Assembly: GCF_900100395.1 (NCBI RefSeq)
Contig: NZ_FNFB01000006.1
Span: 277,504-341,503, forward strand
DNA from: Nonomuraea maritima
GTDB taxonomy: Bacteria > Actinomycetota > Actinomycetes > Streptosporangiales > Streptosporangiaceae
Reading direction: 5' to 3'
Length of the DNA stretch: 64,000 nucleotides
Position numbers and translations under genes: made by a program. The notes under the pieces were generated by a model. It made no database searches. It saw only the letters and a program-made list of their open reading frames with translations, and was not told the DNA's origin. The stretch's first letter is position 1; each line of letters opens with the position of its first letter. Shown piece by piece: positions 24,534 to 33,655 of the stretch.

Positions 24534-25180
24534 GACGGCGTCCGGCGAGGTCGTTCAGCCCTCCGCTCGACCTGCGGTTCATCGACCTGTTCATGACCAT
24601 CGTGCTGGCGCTCGCGTTCATCGCGATCATGCTGACCGTGGTGGCGCGGATGCTGCCCACCGAGACCGCCGCCCCGCCGCCGCAGACGCGGCAGGAGAAG
24701 AGCGTGACGCAGCTGCGCAAGCAGCTCGACGCCTCGGAACGGGCGAGGAAGAAGGTCGAGGCCGAGCTGCGTACGGTGCGGGCGCAGGCCGCCGCCGCGC
24801 CGGTCACCCCGCCGCCAGGGCCGCCCGCGCGGCCCGCCTTCACGCTGCCGTGGTGGCTCATCGGGTTCTGCGCCCTGCTCGGCGTGCTGGCGGTGTTCAT
24901 GGGCTGGCGCATCCGGTTGTGGACGAAGGGCAGGCTGCCGCGGGCGCGTACGTGGATTCTCGTCGGGGTGGTGGTCGTGCTGGCCACGGCCGGGATCAGG
25001 TCGCTGACCGGCTCTGACGGGGAGCTGCTGCTGGCCGCGATCCCGTGGTGGGCGGCCGACGCCCTGTGCCTGGGGCTGCTGCTGGTCGCGTACGTGCTGG
25101 TCTCGGTGATCAAGGCGAGTCGCGAGACGCTGGGCCAGATCCGGGCCCGAGCGGCGACCAGGACGGCGCCCGGGCGCTGA
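24530..25180 (+). CDS. ExbD/TolR-like partner with extra membrane helices
   Basis: The 216-aa protein has an N-terminal helix reading LDLRFIDLFMTIVLALAFIA. Its FID places Asp19 where ExbD and TolR carry the proton-bearing Asp. A charged coiled coil (about residues 55-85) and a Pro/Ala linker follow. Instead of a periplasmic domain there are three more membrane helices (about 103-124, 137-155 and 163-188). The GTG overlaps the stop of the ExbB-like gene. No TonB, TolA, or flagellar gene is near. I infer a proton-driven two-protein motor or channel of unusual design. Confidence 0.7.
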   Translation: MRRRPARSFSPPLDLRFIDLFMTIVLALAFIAIMLTVVARMLPTETAAPPPQTRQEKSVTQLRKQLDASERARKKVEAELRTVRAQAAAAPVTPPPGPPARPAFTLPWWLIGFCALLGVLAVFMGWRIRLWTKGRLPRARTWILVGVVVVLATAGIRSLTGSDGELLLAAIPWWAADALCLGLLLVAYVLVSVIKASRETLGQIRARAATRTAPGR

Positions 25181-25181
25181 C

Positions 25182-26261
25182 TCAGTCGGGCTGGAGCTCG
25201 CTGAGGGTGACGGTGACGGTCTTCTGGCGGTTGTCGCGGATCAGGCCCACGCTGACGCGGTCGCCCGGTTTGTGAGTGCTGATGTTCTCCGCCAGGTCGG
25301 CCATGGTGAGCGTGTCCTTGCCGTCGATCGAGACGATGATGTCCCCCGGCCTGATCCCGGCCTGGGCGGCCCCGGTCTTCGGCTGGACGGAGATCACGCC
25401 GACGCCGCTGGGCTGCCCCTGGGCGCTGATGACCGTGCTGCCGCGGATGCCGAGCGCGGCCCGGTGGGTGTTGGTCACCCGTCCCTGCGTGACGATCTGC
25501 TGGGCGATGTCGGTGGCGGTGTTGCTCGGGATCGCGAAACCGATCCCCGGGGCGGCCCCGCCGCCGAGGTCCGGGTCGGTGGCGGCCAGCGTGGGGATGC
25601 CGATCACGTGGCCGGACAGGTCCACGAGCGCGCCGCCGCTGTTGCCCGGGTTGATCGCGGCCGAGGTCTGGATCGCCCCGGCGATGGTGGCGCCCGGCGA
25701 GTCGGGGTTCTGCGGCTCGGAGACCGTGCGGCCGAGGGCCGAGACGATGCCGTTCGTCACGCTGCCGGAGAACCCCAGCGGGTTGCCCATGGCGAGCACG
25801 ATCTGCCCGACCCGCAGCTTCGACGAGTCGGCGAACGTGGCGGGCCGCAGCCGGTTGGCGTCGTCGACCTTGATCACCGCGAGGTCGCCGGCCGGGAACG
25901 CCTTGACGAGCTTGGCCTTGCGCGGCGGGCCGCCGGTCGCGAGGGTGACGGTCATCTCCTTGGCCTGGCCGACCACGTGGGCGTTGGTGACGATGTGCCC
26001 CTTGGTGTCGTACACGATGCCCGACCCGAGCCCGACCGGCGTGGTGATCTGCACGATGGACGGCAGCACCTGGGAGATGACCCGTTCGTAGGCCGCCTCC
26101 AGCGGTTGCGCCGGCGCGGTCGGGGCGGCCGACGTCGGCGCGGTGCGCGGTGCGGTGGTGTGGGTGGCGGTCGGAGTCGTGGTTGCCGTGGTGGTGGGAG
26201 CGGGTCCGCAACCTGCGAGCAGTACGGCGGTGGCGGCCAGTCCGGCGACGGTCTCCCTCAT
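25182..26261 (-). CDS. HtrA/DegP-like serine protease, lipoprotein, with PDZ domain
   Basis: The protein begins with a lipoprotein signal and LLAGC lipobox (Cys18), then a Thr/Pro/Ala-rich stalk. A trypsin-like domain follows, with the complete triad in TNAHVV, GDLAVIKV and GNSGGALV. A C-terminal PDZ domain follows (about residues 265-355: GVGVISVQPKTGAAQAGIRPGD). It should be a surface-anchored quality-control or regulatory protease. The ATG at 26261 is the start closest to the signal peptide; six more codons upstream are possible. It converges on the ExbD-like gene with one base between stops. Confidence 0.93.
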   Translation of the reverse strand: MRETVAGLAATAVLLAGCGPAPTTTATTTPTATHTTAPRTAPTSAAPTAPAQPLEAAYERVISQVLPSIVQITTPVGLGSGIVYDTKGHIVTNAHVVGQAKEMTVTLATGGPPRKAKLVKAFPAGDLAVIKVDDANRLRPATFADSSKLRVGQIVLAMGNPLGFSGSVTNGIVSALGRTVSEPQNPDSPGATIAGAIQTSAAINPGNSGGALVDLSGHVIGIPTLAATDPDLGGGAAPGIGFAIPSNTATDIAQQIVTQGRVTNTHRAALGIRGSTVISAQGQPSGVGVISVQPKTGAAQAGIRPGDIIVSIDGKDTLTMADLAENISTHKPGDRVSVGLIRDNRQKTVTVTLSELQPD

Positions 26262-26280
26262 GGGCACTGAACTGCCCAAT

Positions 26281-27711
26281 TCAGGACGAAAGATACTCTT
26301 CCCGGACGTTTCGCCTGCTGAGCTTGCCGGTGGGCGTGCGCGGCAGCGACGCGCGGTACTCGACCGACCGCGGGTGCTTGAGCCTCGCCAGCCGGGACGC
26401 GCAGTGCAGGAACAGCTCGGCGGTGAGCGCGTCGTCGCCGGTGAAGCCGGGTGCGGGCTGCACGAGCGCCACGACCCGCTGCCCCCACTCGGGATCGGGC
26501 GCGCCGATCACCGCGACGTCGGCCACGGCCGGGTGCTCCATGAGCACGGCCTCGATCTCGGCCGGGTAGATGTTGACGCCGCCCGAGATGATCAGGTCGG
26601 TGCGCCGGTCGAGCAGGAACAGGTAGCCGTCCTCGTCGAGGTGGCCGATGTCGCCGGGGGTGTAGTCGCGCCCGCGCATGGACGCGGCCGTCTTCTCGGG
26701 ATCGCCGTGGTACTCGAACCGGTTGATGCCACCGATGTAGACCAGACCAGGATCGCCGGGGGCGGCCTCGCGGCCGTCCTCGTCCACGATCGTGAACGTC
26801 ATCCCGTCCAGGGCCCTGCCCACCGTGCCCGGCCTGGCCAGCCACTCCTCGGACGAGACCATGGTGGCCACGGCGGCCTCGGTGGAGCCGTAGTACTCCC
26901 ACACCACCGGCCCCAGCCAGTCGATCATCGCCTTCTTGACGGCCGGCGGGCATGGCGCGGCCCCGTGGTAGAGGTGGGTGAGCGACGACAGGTCGTACGA
27001 CTCGCGGTCCGGAACCGCCAGCAACCGGTGGAACATCGTCGGCACCATGAACGCGTTCGTCACCCGGTGCCGCTGGATCAGCTCCAGCACCTCCGCCGCC
27101 TCGAACCGCAGGGGCGCCACGATCGCGTGGCCGAACTGCAGCGCCATCATCGCCTGCCCGTACGGCGCCGAGTGGTAGAGCTGTGAGCAGACCAGGTGCA
27201 CGCCGTCCATCGGCAGGCCGAAGTGCCGCCAGCTCTTGCGCATGAGGATCGGGTACAGCTCCTCGGGCGTCAGGTCGAGCAGCCGGCGGCGCACACCCTT
27301 CGGGCGGCCGGTGGTGCCCGAGGTGTAGAGCATCATCGAGCCGGCGCGGCGGTGGGCGGGCGGGGTGGACGGGTGTCCGGCGACGAGTTCGGCGACGGTG
27401 AGGGCGTCCGGCGCGATCACCACCTTGGCGCCGCAGTCGGCGACGATGTAGTCGATCTCCTCGGCGGTGTAGTGCCAGTTGGCCGGGACGAGGTAGGCGC
27501 CCGTCTGGTACGTCGCCAGCATCATGGTCAGGGCGTCGAGCCCGTTCTTCAGCACGGTCACGACGCTGTCGCCCTGGCTCACGCCGCGGGCGACCAGGGC
27601 GTTCGACGCCCGGTTGACGTGGGCGAGCAGCTCTCCGTAGGTGGTGCTCTCCTCGCCGAGGAGGGCGGGGCGTTCTGGGTCGTGGGCTGCGATCTCGTAG
27701 AAACCCCTCAT
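26281..27711 (-). CDS. Acyl-CoA synthetase (AMP-forming)
   Basis: The 476-aa protein is an ANL-superfamily ligase that activates a carboxylic acid through an acyl-adenylate. It has the P-loop YTSGTTGRPKG at residues 129-139, the YYGSTEAA adenylation motif, GDIGHLDEDGYLFLLDRRTDLIISGG, and the C-terminal PRTPTGKLSRR with the catalytic Lys. It is close in pattern to the larger ligase at 45784-47331 (shared PKGVR-R and PEEWLA/PEDWKA features), so it may also act on steroid or branched acids. A perfect palindrome lies 15 bases upstream of the start. Confidence 0.92.
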   Translation of the reverse strand: MRGFYEIAAHDPERPALLGEESTTYGELLAHVNRASNALVARGVSQGDSVVTVLKNGLDALTMMLATYQTGAYLVPANWHYTAEEIDYIVADCGAKVVIAPDALTVAELVAGHPSTPPAHRRAGSMMLYTSGTTGRPKGVRRRLLDLTPEELYPILMRKSWRHFGLPMDGVHLVCSQLYHSAPYGQAMMALQFGHAIVAPLRFEAAEVLELIQRHRVTNAFMVPTMFHRLLAVPDRESYDLSSLTHLYHGAAPCPPAVKKAMIDWLGPVVWEYYGSTEAAVATMVSSEEWLARPGTVGRALDGMTFTIVDEDGREAAPGDPGLVYIGGINRFEYHGDPEKTAASMRGRDYTPGDIGHLDEDGYLFLLDRRTDLIISGGVNIYPAEIEAVLMEHPAVADVAVIGAPDPEWGQRVVALVQPAPGFTGDDALTAELFLHCASRLARLKHPRSVEYRASLPRTPTGKLSRRNVREEYLSS

Positions 27712-27725
27712 GTCCGCAGACCCTA

Positions 27726-27740
27726 CAGAATTAGATTCTG
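27726..27740. promoter_or_regulatory. Operator-like palindrome CAGAATTAGATTCTG
   Basis: A perfect 6-3-6 inverted repeat lies 15 bases upstream of the acyl-CoA synthetase ATG and 52 bases before the divergent 444-aa gene. Almost the same sequence precedes the fused acyl-CoA dehydrogenase (29153-29167). This suggests one regulator for both lipid genes. Confidence 0.65.
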
Positions 27741-27791
27741 CCAGGGGAATAGCGGAATTGTCCGGCGCCGGGGTGTCGTAACCTCGAGGTC

Positions 27792-29126
27792 ATGGCGGAC
27801 GTCGGCGAGCAGAGTCCTGAGAGTGACCCCCCCACCGTTCCCTTTCGCAAGATCGTCCTGTCGGCGGAGGGGACACCCACGACAGCCCGCCCGCCCGGGC
27901 CGCCCAGCACGGCGCAGCCCGCCGCCGCGCAGCCCGCTTCCGTGCAGCCCGCTCCGGCGAAGCCCGCTTCCACCGACTCCCGTCCGCCCGGGCGGGCGGA
28001 GGTCTCCGCGAGCGCGCTGACGCAGCCGTTCGCCGTGCAGGCTCGGCCGGGGGCCCAGCCGCAGTCCGGCCCGCAGTCCGGCCCGCAGCCCGTCCCTCAG
28101 GGGCAGCCTGCGGGTGGGACTCCTGGCACGCCTCCTCGGGACGGAGGCTCTGAGCGGGGCGCTTTCGCGAGGCCGTACTCCGGGGGGCAGGCTTCCGGGG
28201 CGGTGGCGGAGGAGGTCGGCCCCACGCGGGAGCAGGCGCCGAGGCGGAGGAAGCCGCGGCCGCCGGCGGAGTGGCGGCAGGTGTGGCCCCGGGTGCCGCA
28301 GCCGCCCGCCACGCACAGGCCCGCCATGACCGCTGCCGGCGGGCCAGGGAGTGGCCCGGTGCCCCGGCGGCGGCTCGGGGACGTCCCGATGAAGGTGGTC
28401 TACCTGCTCGGCGCGATCGCGGCGACCGTGCTCGCCGTCGTGCTGGTGTTCACGGTGTTCTCGGGCGACGTGCCGGCCCGCCACGCCGCGGAGGAGCAGT
28501 TCGCCGGGGTGGCGCCCGTACCTACCGTGACGGCGACGCCTACCCCGTCGGCGAGCCCCACGCCGACGCAGGCCCCGATCGTGCTGCCGCCGGTGCCGGC
28601 GAGCAAGACGTACGCCACCTTCCCGGGGACGGCGTCCGTCGTGGTCGGCCTGGTCAACGACGAACGCACCGGCATCAGCTACCCGAAGCTGGCCGCGCCG
28701 TGGCAGGCGGTCAAGTCGCCCTCGCCGTTCTCGGCCGCGCAGCAGGTCGGCAAGGCGGTCGTCCCGCACACCCGGATCGCCTCGGCCATGCTGCCCGGCG
28801 ACGCACCCAAGAAGAAGCCCGTCTCGGACGCCGACTACCGTGCGATCGCCGCCCAGGCGGTGCGCTGGACGATGCGCACCCAGTTCCCGAAGGGCGCCAC
28901 GCTGGCGTGGACCGCCTCGCAGCGGTTGCCGGTCGGCAAGGGCTGGACGCTCGGTTACAAGGTCACCTACACCTCCGGCGGGAAGAAGCGGCAGGCGCAG
29001 GCGATGGTGACGGTCGTCGAGGTGGGCAAGACCAAGCCGGCCATGCTCATGGCGAACATGCTGGACACCGACAAGGCGCGCTGGCCCGACCTGAACACCC
29101 TCGTGCAGCGGGTGCGTCCGCTGTAG
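27792..29126 (+). CDS. Proline-rich single-pass membrane protein, uncharacterised
   Basis: The 444-aa protein has a long disordered cytoplasmic part (residues 1-195) rich in Pro, Ala, Gln and Gly. It includes repeats of the AQPA(A/S) type near 40-60 and QSGPQSGPQP near 95-105. One membrane helix (VVYLLGAIAATVLAVVLVFTVF, about 200-222), a Thr/Pro stalk (about 240-265) and a folded extracellular domain (about 270-444) follow. The extracellular part has strand-like segments (WTLGYKVTYTS, QAMVTVVEVG) and no cysteines. No family is recognised; a cell-envelope role is likely. Confidence 0.85.
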   Translation: MADVGEQSPESDPPTVPFRKIVLSAEGTPTTARPPGPPSTAQPAAAQPASVQPAPAKPASTDSRPPGRAEVSASALTQPFAVQARPGAQPQSGPQSGPQPVPQGQPAGGTPGTPPRDGGSERGAFARPYSGGQASGAVAEEVGPTREQAPRRRKPRPPAEWRQVWPRVPQPPATHRPAMTAAGGPGSGPVPRRRLGDVPMKVVYLLGAIAATVLAVVLVFTVFSGDVPARHAAEEQFAGVAPVPTVTATPTPSASPTPTQAPIVLPPVPASKTYATFPGTASVVVGLVNDERTGISYPKLAAPWQAVKSPSPFSAAQQVGKAVVPHTRIASAMLPGDAPKKKPVSDADYRAIAAQAVRWTMRTQFPKGATLAWTASQRLPVGKGWTLGYKVTYTSGGKKRQAQAMVTVVEVGKTKPAMLMANMLDTDKARWPDLNTLVQRVRPL

Positions 29127-29152
29127 GGAAGACCTAGGCCAGAAGCATCCTC

Positions 29153-29167
29153 TAGAATATGGTTCTG
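29153..29167. promoter_or_regulatory. Operator-like palindrome TAGAATATGGTTCTG
   Basis: This is the second copy of the AGAAT-N3-RTTCT motif seen at 27726-27740, here 34 bases upstream of the fused fadE ATG. The inner half-sites AGAAT and GTTCT differ from perfect symmetry at one base. It resembles but does not fit the KstR consensus, because the spacing is one base longer. Confidence 0.6.
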
Positions 29168-29201
29168 GGCATCTGCATCCAGAGCTGGCTGGAGGACGAG
29201 T

Positions 29202-31379
29202 ATGGCTATCGGGTTGAGCGAGGAGCACGAGGCGCTCCGCGAATCGGTGAGCGGCTGGGCCGAGCGCAACATCCCGTCGGAGTTGCTGCGCGCCGGCACG
29301 GAGGGGCGTCCGCCGTTCTGGTCGGGGCTCGCCGAGCAGGGGCTGCTCGGGCTGCACCTGCCCGAGGAGGCCGGCGGTTCCGGCTACGGGCTGCTGGAGG
29401 CCGCCGTGGCCGTCGAGGCGCTGGCCGAGCGGATGGCGCCCGGTCCTTACGTGCCGACGGTGCTGGCGAGCGCGGTCATCCACGCGTCCAAGCGGCACGA
29501 GCTGCTGGAGCAGCTGGCCGGTGGCGGCCTGACCGGCGCCGTGGCCCTGTCCGGCGCGCTGACCGGCACCCGTGACGAGGACGGCGCCCTGGTCGTGTCC
29601 GGCACGGCCGAGCCCGTGCTCGGCGGTTCCCTGGCCGACGTGCTGGTGCTGCCGGTCGTGACGGCCGACGGGGAGGAGTGGATCGCACTCGACGCCTCGG
29701 CCGCGACCGTCACAGAACTGAAGTCGCTCGACCTCACCAGGCCGGCCGCCAAGGTGGAGCTGTCGGACGTGAGCGTGCCCGCCGAGCGGGTGCTGGACGG
29801 CGTCGAGAGCCCCGACGTGCGCAACCTGGCCGCGATCATCCTCGGTGCCGAGGCGGCCGGTCTGGCGTCGTGGTGCGTCACGTCCGCCGCCGAGTACGCG
29901 AAGGTACGCGTCCAGTTCGGCCGCCCGATCGGCCAGTTCCAGGGCATCAAGCACAAGCTGTCGCGGATGCTGGTCGCGCTGGAGCAGGCCCGCGCCACGG
30001 TGTGGGACGCCACCCGCGCCGAGGGCAAGGAGCTGGAGTTCGCCGCCGCCGTGGCGGGGGTCATGGCCCCGGACGCCGCCGTGCAGTGCGCCAAGGACGC
30101 CATCCAGACGTTCGGCGGCATCGGCTACACCTTCGAGCACGACGCGCACCTCTACTTCCGCCGCGCCCTCACCCTGCGCGCCCTGCTCGGCTCGTCCGCG
30201 GAGTGGGCGGCCACGGTGACCTCGCTCGCGCTCCAGGGCGTGTCCAGGGAGATGGAGCTCGACCTGCCCGAGGACGCCGAGGAGCTGCGCGAGTCGATCC
30301 GCGCCGAGATCGCGGAGATCGCCCGGCTGGAGGGCAAGGAGCAGAAGCGGGCCCTGGCCGACCGCGGGTTCGTCATGGCACACCTGCCCCGCCCGTGGGG
30401 CCGCGACGCCGGGCCGCTGGAGCAGGTGCTGATCGCGCAGGAGCTGCGGGCCGCCAAGGTCCGGCTGCCCGCCATGATCATCGGTGCCTGGGTGGTGCCG
30501 TCCGTCGCCGTGTACGGCACCCCTGAGCAGCAGCAGCGGTTCCTGCCGAAGACGCTGAGCGGCGAGCTCATGTGGTGCCAGCTGTTCTCCGAGCCCGGCG
30601 CGGGCTCCGACCTCGCCTCGCTGCAGATGAAGGCCGAGCGGGTCGAGGGCGGCTGGAAGCTCAACGGTCAGAAGATCTGGACGTCGGTCGCCCACGTGGC
30701 CGAATGGGGCATCTGCATCGCCCGTACCTCCAACGAGGGCTCCAAGCACGAGGGCATCACGTACTTCCTGGTCGACATGAAGGCGTCCGGCGTGACCGTC
30801 AGGCCGCTCACCGAGATGACCGGCGAGAACCTGTTCAACGAGGTCTTCTTCGACGACGTGTTCGTGCCGGACGACCTGGTCGTGGGCGAGGTCGGCGACG
30901 GCTGGAAGGTCGCCCGCAACACGCTGTCCAACGAGCGGGTGTCGCTGTCGGCCGGTTCAGGCGGCACCGGCGCGTCCGTCCCCGACCTGCTGGGGCTGAT
31001 CGGGCGGCTCGGCCGCGAGCTGACCCCGATCGAGGCGCAGCGGGTGGCGGAGGTGGTCTGCGAGGGCCACTCGATCAACGCGCTGTCGCTGCGGGTCACG
31101 CTCAAGCAGCTGGCCGGCACCGAGCCGGGCGCGGACGCGTCCGTACGGAAGCTGCTGTCCACCTCGCACGCCCAGCACGTGTCGGAGACCGCGGTCGAGC
31201 TGCTCGGCTCCGCGGCCGTGATCGCCGCCGACATGAAGCTCGGCGACGCGGGCTACTGGAACCGGGCGGTCCTCGCCACGCGGGCGATGACCATCTACGG
31301 CGGCACGACGGAGGTGCAGCTCAACATCATCGGCGAGCGCATGCTGGGCCTGCCGAGGGACCCCGAGCCCGGTAAGTGA
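29202..31379 (+). CDS. Fused double-domain acyl-CoA dehydrogenase (FadE34-like)
   Basis: The 725-aa protein contains two acyl-CoA dehydrogenase domains in one chain. The N-terminal one (about 1-350) has FGRPIGQFQGIKHKLSRML and TFGGIGYTFEHDAHLYFRRA. The C-terminal one (about 375-725) has QLFSEPGAGSDLASL, NGQKIWTS and YGGTTEVQLNIIGERMLG. Steroid-degrading actinobacteria usually have two-subunit ChsE-type enzymes; the fused form is like M. tuberculosis FadE34 (ChsE3), which acts on a steroid C24 side-chain CoA ester. A steroid role here is inferred. GAGGACGAGT precedes the ATG, and a palindromic operator lies just upstream. Confidence 0.9.
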   Translation: MAIGLSEEHEALRESVSGWAERNIPSELLRAGTEGRPPFWSGLAEQGLLGLHLPEEAGGSGYGLLEAAVAVEALAERMAPGPYVPTVLASAVIHASKRHELLEQLAGGGLTGAVALSGALTGTRDEDGALVVSGTAEPVLGGSLADVLVLPVVTADGEEWIALDASAATVTELKSLDLTRPAAKVELSDVSVPAERVLDGVESPDVRNLAAIILGAEAAGLASWCVTSAAEYAKVRVQFGRPIGQFQGIKHKLSRMLVALEQARATVWDATRAEGKELEFAAAVAGVMAPDAAVQCAKDAIQTFGGIGYTFEHDAHLYFRRALTLRALLGSSAEWAATVTSLALQGVSREMELDLPEDAEELRESIRAEIAEIARLEGKEQKRALADRGFVMAHLPRPWGRDAGPLEQVLIAQELRAAKVRLPAMIIGAWVVPSVAVYGTPEQQQRFLPKTLSGELMWCQLFSEPGAGSDLASLQMKAERVEGGWKLNGQKIWTSVAHVAEWGICIARTSNEGSKHEGITYFLVDMKASGVTVRPLTEMTGENLFNEVFFDDVFVPDDLVVGEVGDGWKVARNTLSNERVSLSAGSGGTGASVPDLLGLIGRLGRELTPIEAQRVAEVVCEGHSINALSLRVTLKQLAGTEPGADASVRKLLSTSHAQHVSETAVELLGSAAVIAADMKLGDAGYWNRAVLATRAMTIYGGTTEVQLNIIGERMLGLPRDPEPGK

Positions 31380-31387
31380 CGGGCGGG

Positions 31388-31418
31388 GCCGTCCCCCCGC
31401 GAACCGTGGGGGGACGGC
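31388..31418. terminator. Bidirectional terminator between fused fadE and the SpoIIE-type phosphatase
   Basis: GCCGTCCCCCC (31388-31398) pairs perfectly with GGGGGGACGGC (31408-31418) around a 9-base loop. It occupies the whole gap between the two convergent stop codons. Confidence 0.8.
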
Positions 31419-33461
31419 TCAGGCGCAGGGCAGCCGTACGGCGATCATGGCGATGTCGTCCTTGCGCGCCATGGGCAGCCGGGTGAGCAGCTTGTCGCAG
31501 AAGGAGTCGAGGGGCTCGCGGGCCATCGAGGCGGCGGCCTGGCGGAGCCGTTCCAGGCCCTCGTCCAGGTGCTCGCCCGGCACCTCCACGAGCCCGTCGG
31601 TGTAGAGCAGCAGGGTGCTGCGCGCGGGCAGCGCGGCGACGGCGCTGGTGCGCGGCATGTCGTAGCCCACGCCGAGGAGGAGGTTGACGGCCTGCTCCAG
31701 GTAGCGCGCCTCGCCCTCGTGGGTGACGAGCAGGGGCGGCGGGTGCCCGGCCACCGAGTAGCGGAGCCAGCGGTCGCCGCCGACGGGGCCCTCCAGGCGG
31801 GCGAGGATGCAGGTCGCCGTGTCCTCCTCGTCGAGCAGCTCGATGGCGATGTTCAGGCGGCGCAGGATGTCGCCCGGAGGTTCGAGGCGGTCCATCGCCA
31901 GGCCCCGCAGCATGTTGCGCAGCTGGCTCATGGTGACGGCGGCGCCCAGGTCGTGTCCGACCACGTCGCCGATGGTGAGGATGGTGGAGCCGTCCGGCGA
32001 GACGAACGAGTCGTACCAGTCGCCGCCGATCTCCGCCGCGGTGGCGCTCGCCCGGTAGCGGGCGGCGATCTCCAGGCCGGGCACCTGCGGCGGGTCGGGC
32101 AGCAGGTAGTTCTGCAGGGCCAGGGCGACGCGCTGGGTGCGCTGGAACCGCATGGCGTTGCTGAGGTGGGTGTGCGCGTGGTCGAGCATGCGGCTCAGCA
32201 GGTCGACGTCGACCGTGCTGAGCGGTTCGCGGTCCTGCCAGACCGTGGCGATCACTACGGCCGCCACCACGCCGTCCACGACGACGGGCACCAGCGCCAT
32301 GCTGTTGACCCGCATCGTGACGAACCACTCTTCCGCGCCCGGGGGTGCGGCGCCAGGAGGCGGCATCCCGGGCGGGAAGGTGAGGCAGATCGGCTGTCTG
32401 GTCCTGATCACCCGGGCGAAGTCGGATTCGAACGCGAACCGTTCGGTACGCAGCGGGGGACGCGTCGATCCCTTGTCCCGCACGGTGTTCACCACGCGCT
32501 CGGTGAAGACGGGCGACGGACCTGACTTGTCGGCGATGTCGGGGAGCAGGTAGATCCCGCACCCGTCGGACACCGCCGGCACGATCACCTCCGACAGCGC
32601 GGCCAGCACGTCGTTCAGGTCGGCGAGGTCGGCGGTCGCCGCGGCGGCCTCGTCGAGCAGCCTGCGGTGGCGTTCCTCCTGCCACTCCTGCTCGATGTCG
32701 GTGAAGGCGCCGACCCACTCGACCACCTGGCCGTCCTCGACGATGGGCACGCCGCGCGCCCGGACGTGCCGGTAGGAGCCGTCGGGCGTCCGCAGGCGGT
32801 AGACCGCGTCCCAGCGGCTCAGCAGTTCCACCGTCTTGGTCCACCGGTCCATGACGGGGGCGCGGTCGTCGGGGTGCAGGGCGTCGAGCCACCCCATCCC
32901 GCGCAGTTCCCGCCAGCTCTGCCCGGTGAAGCGCTGCCACCCGGGGCTCGGCTCCAGCACTCTGCCGTCGGGGTCGGAGACCCAGATGGCCTGCGTCTCG
33001 ATCTGGAGGAGGCTCTGGTAGCGCTGCAGGAACCTGCTGCGTTCCTCGGCCACCGAGCCGATCGACTTCGTGCACTCGACGTTGCCGGAGACCTCCACGG
33101 CCATGATCAGCACGCCGTCCTCGCCGTTCGCCAGCGAGATCCTCGACAGGCTGGCCGAGGCGTAGCGCTCCTGACCGCCCAAGGGGTGGTCGCCGAACCT
33201 GAAGGGGCTTTCCCGCAGGTTGACGCACCTGCCGGTGCGGTACACCTGGTCGAGCAGGTCGAAGTAGCCTTCCTGGTCGATGTCCTGGAAGGCCGCCCGC
33301 GCCGGCTCCCCGAGCCGGCGCTCGCCCACGATCTGCTGGTAGGCGTAGTTCATGTAGATCAGCCGATGATCCGGTCCACTGAACGCCGCGACGCCCACCG
33401 GAGCGGGATCGAAGACGTCCAGCGGCAGGTCGCCGGCCGTTCTCGCTTCCGCTTCCCTCAT
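31419..33461 (-). CDS. PAS-PAS-GAF-SpoIIE (PP2C-type) protein phosphatase
   Basis: The 680-aa signalling protein has a PAS domain (about residues 17-110), a second PAS/PAC (about 145-260, with WRELRGMGWLDALHPDDR and WVGAFTDIEQEW), a GAF domain (about 275-430) and a SpoIIE-type serine phosphatase domain (about 460-675). The phosphatase has GGDWYD, TIGDVVGHD and LLLYTDGLVE with the metal-binding Asp residues. Such proteins dephosphorylate anti-sigma-factor antagonists. No anti-sigma partner gene is adjacent. The ATG at 33461 has GGGGAAGG upstream; the frame is open for 45 more codons upstream but without a comparable site. Confidence 0.92.
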   Translation of the reverse strand: MREAEARTAGDLPLDVFDPAPVGVAAFSGPDHRLIYMNYAYQQIVGERRLGEPARAAFQDIDQEGYFDLLDQVYRTGRCVNLRESPFRFGDHPLGGQERYASASLSRISLANGEDGVLIMAVEVSGNVECTKSIGSVAEERSRFLQRYQSLLQIETQAIWVSDPDGRVLEPSPGWQRFTGQSWRELRGMGWLDALHPDDRAPVMDRWTKTVELLSRWDAVYRLRTPDGSYRHVRARGVPIVEDGQVVEWVGAFTDIEQEWQEERHRRLLDEAAAATADLADLNDVLAALSEVIVPAVSDGCGIYLLPDIADKSGPSPVFTERVVNTVRDKGSTRPPLRTERFAFESDFARVIRTRQPICLTFPPGMPPPGAAPPGAEEWFVTMRVNSMALVPVVVDGVVAAVVIATVWQDREPLSTVDVDLLSRMLDHAHTHLSNAMRFQRTQRVALALQNYLLPDPPQVPGLEIAARYRASATAAEIGGDWYDSFVSPDGSTILTIGDVVGHDLGAAVTMSQLRNMLRGLAMDRLEPPGDILRRLNIAIELLDEEDTATCILARLEGPVGGDRWLRYSVAGHPPPLLVTHEGEARYLEQAVNLLLGVGYDMPRTSAVAALPARSTLLLYTDGLVEVPGEHLDEGLERLRQAAASMAREPLDSFCDKLLTRLPMARKDDIAMIAVRLPCA

Positions 33462-33655
33462 CCCTGCCTTCCCCTTGAGGCCGCCTGATGGCCTGTCCTG
33501 CCGTGGAGAGACCACAAGCTCATTGAGAATATGCGGGTTTTCGTACGAAAAGAGACGTATTTGGCTATATGTACGGTTTAATGAGGTGACTATCACGTCA
33601 TGAATACGTAGATCTCAAAGCCTGAGCAGCCGCTCGCATGTGATGTCATGTCGGG

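Noticed and set aside
23670..25180. Zorya anti-phage system (ZorA/ZorB)
   Set aside because: The second protein lacks an OmpA-like domain, and no ZorC, ZorD or ZorE gene is next to it.
27723..30749. 1008-codon minus-strand frame across the proline-rich protein and fused fadE
   Set aside because: Covers two genes with clear protein features on the plus strand; no domain seen in the reverse frame.
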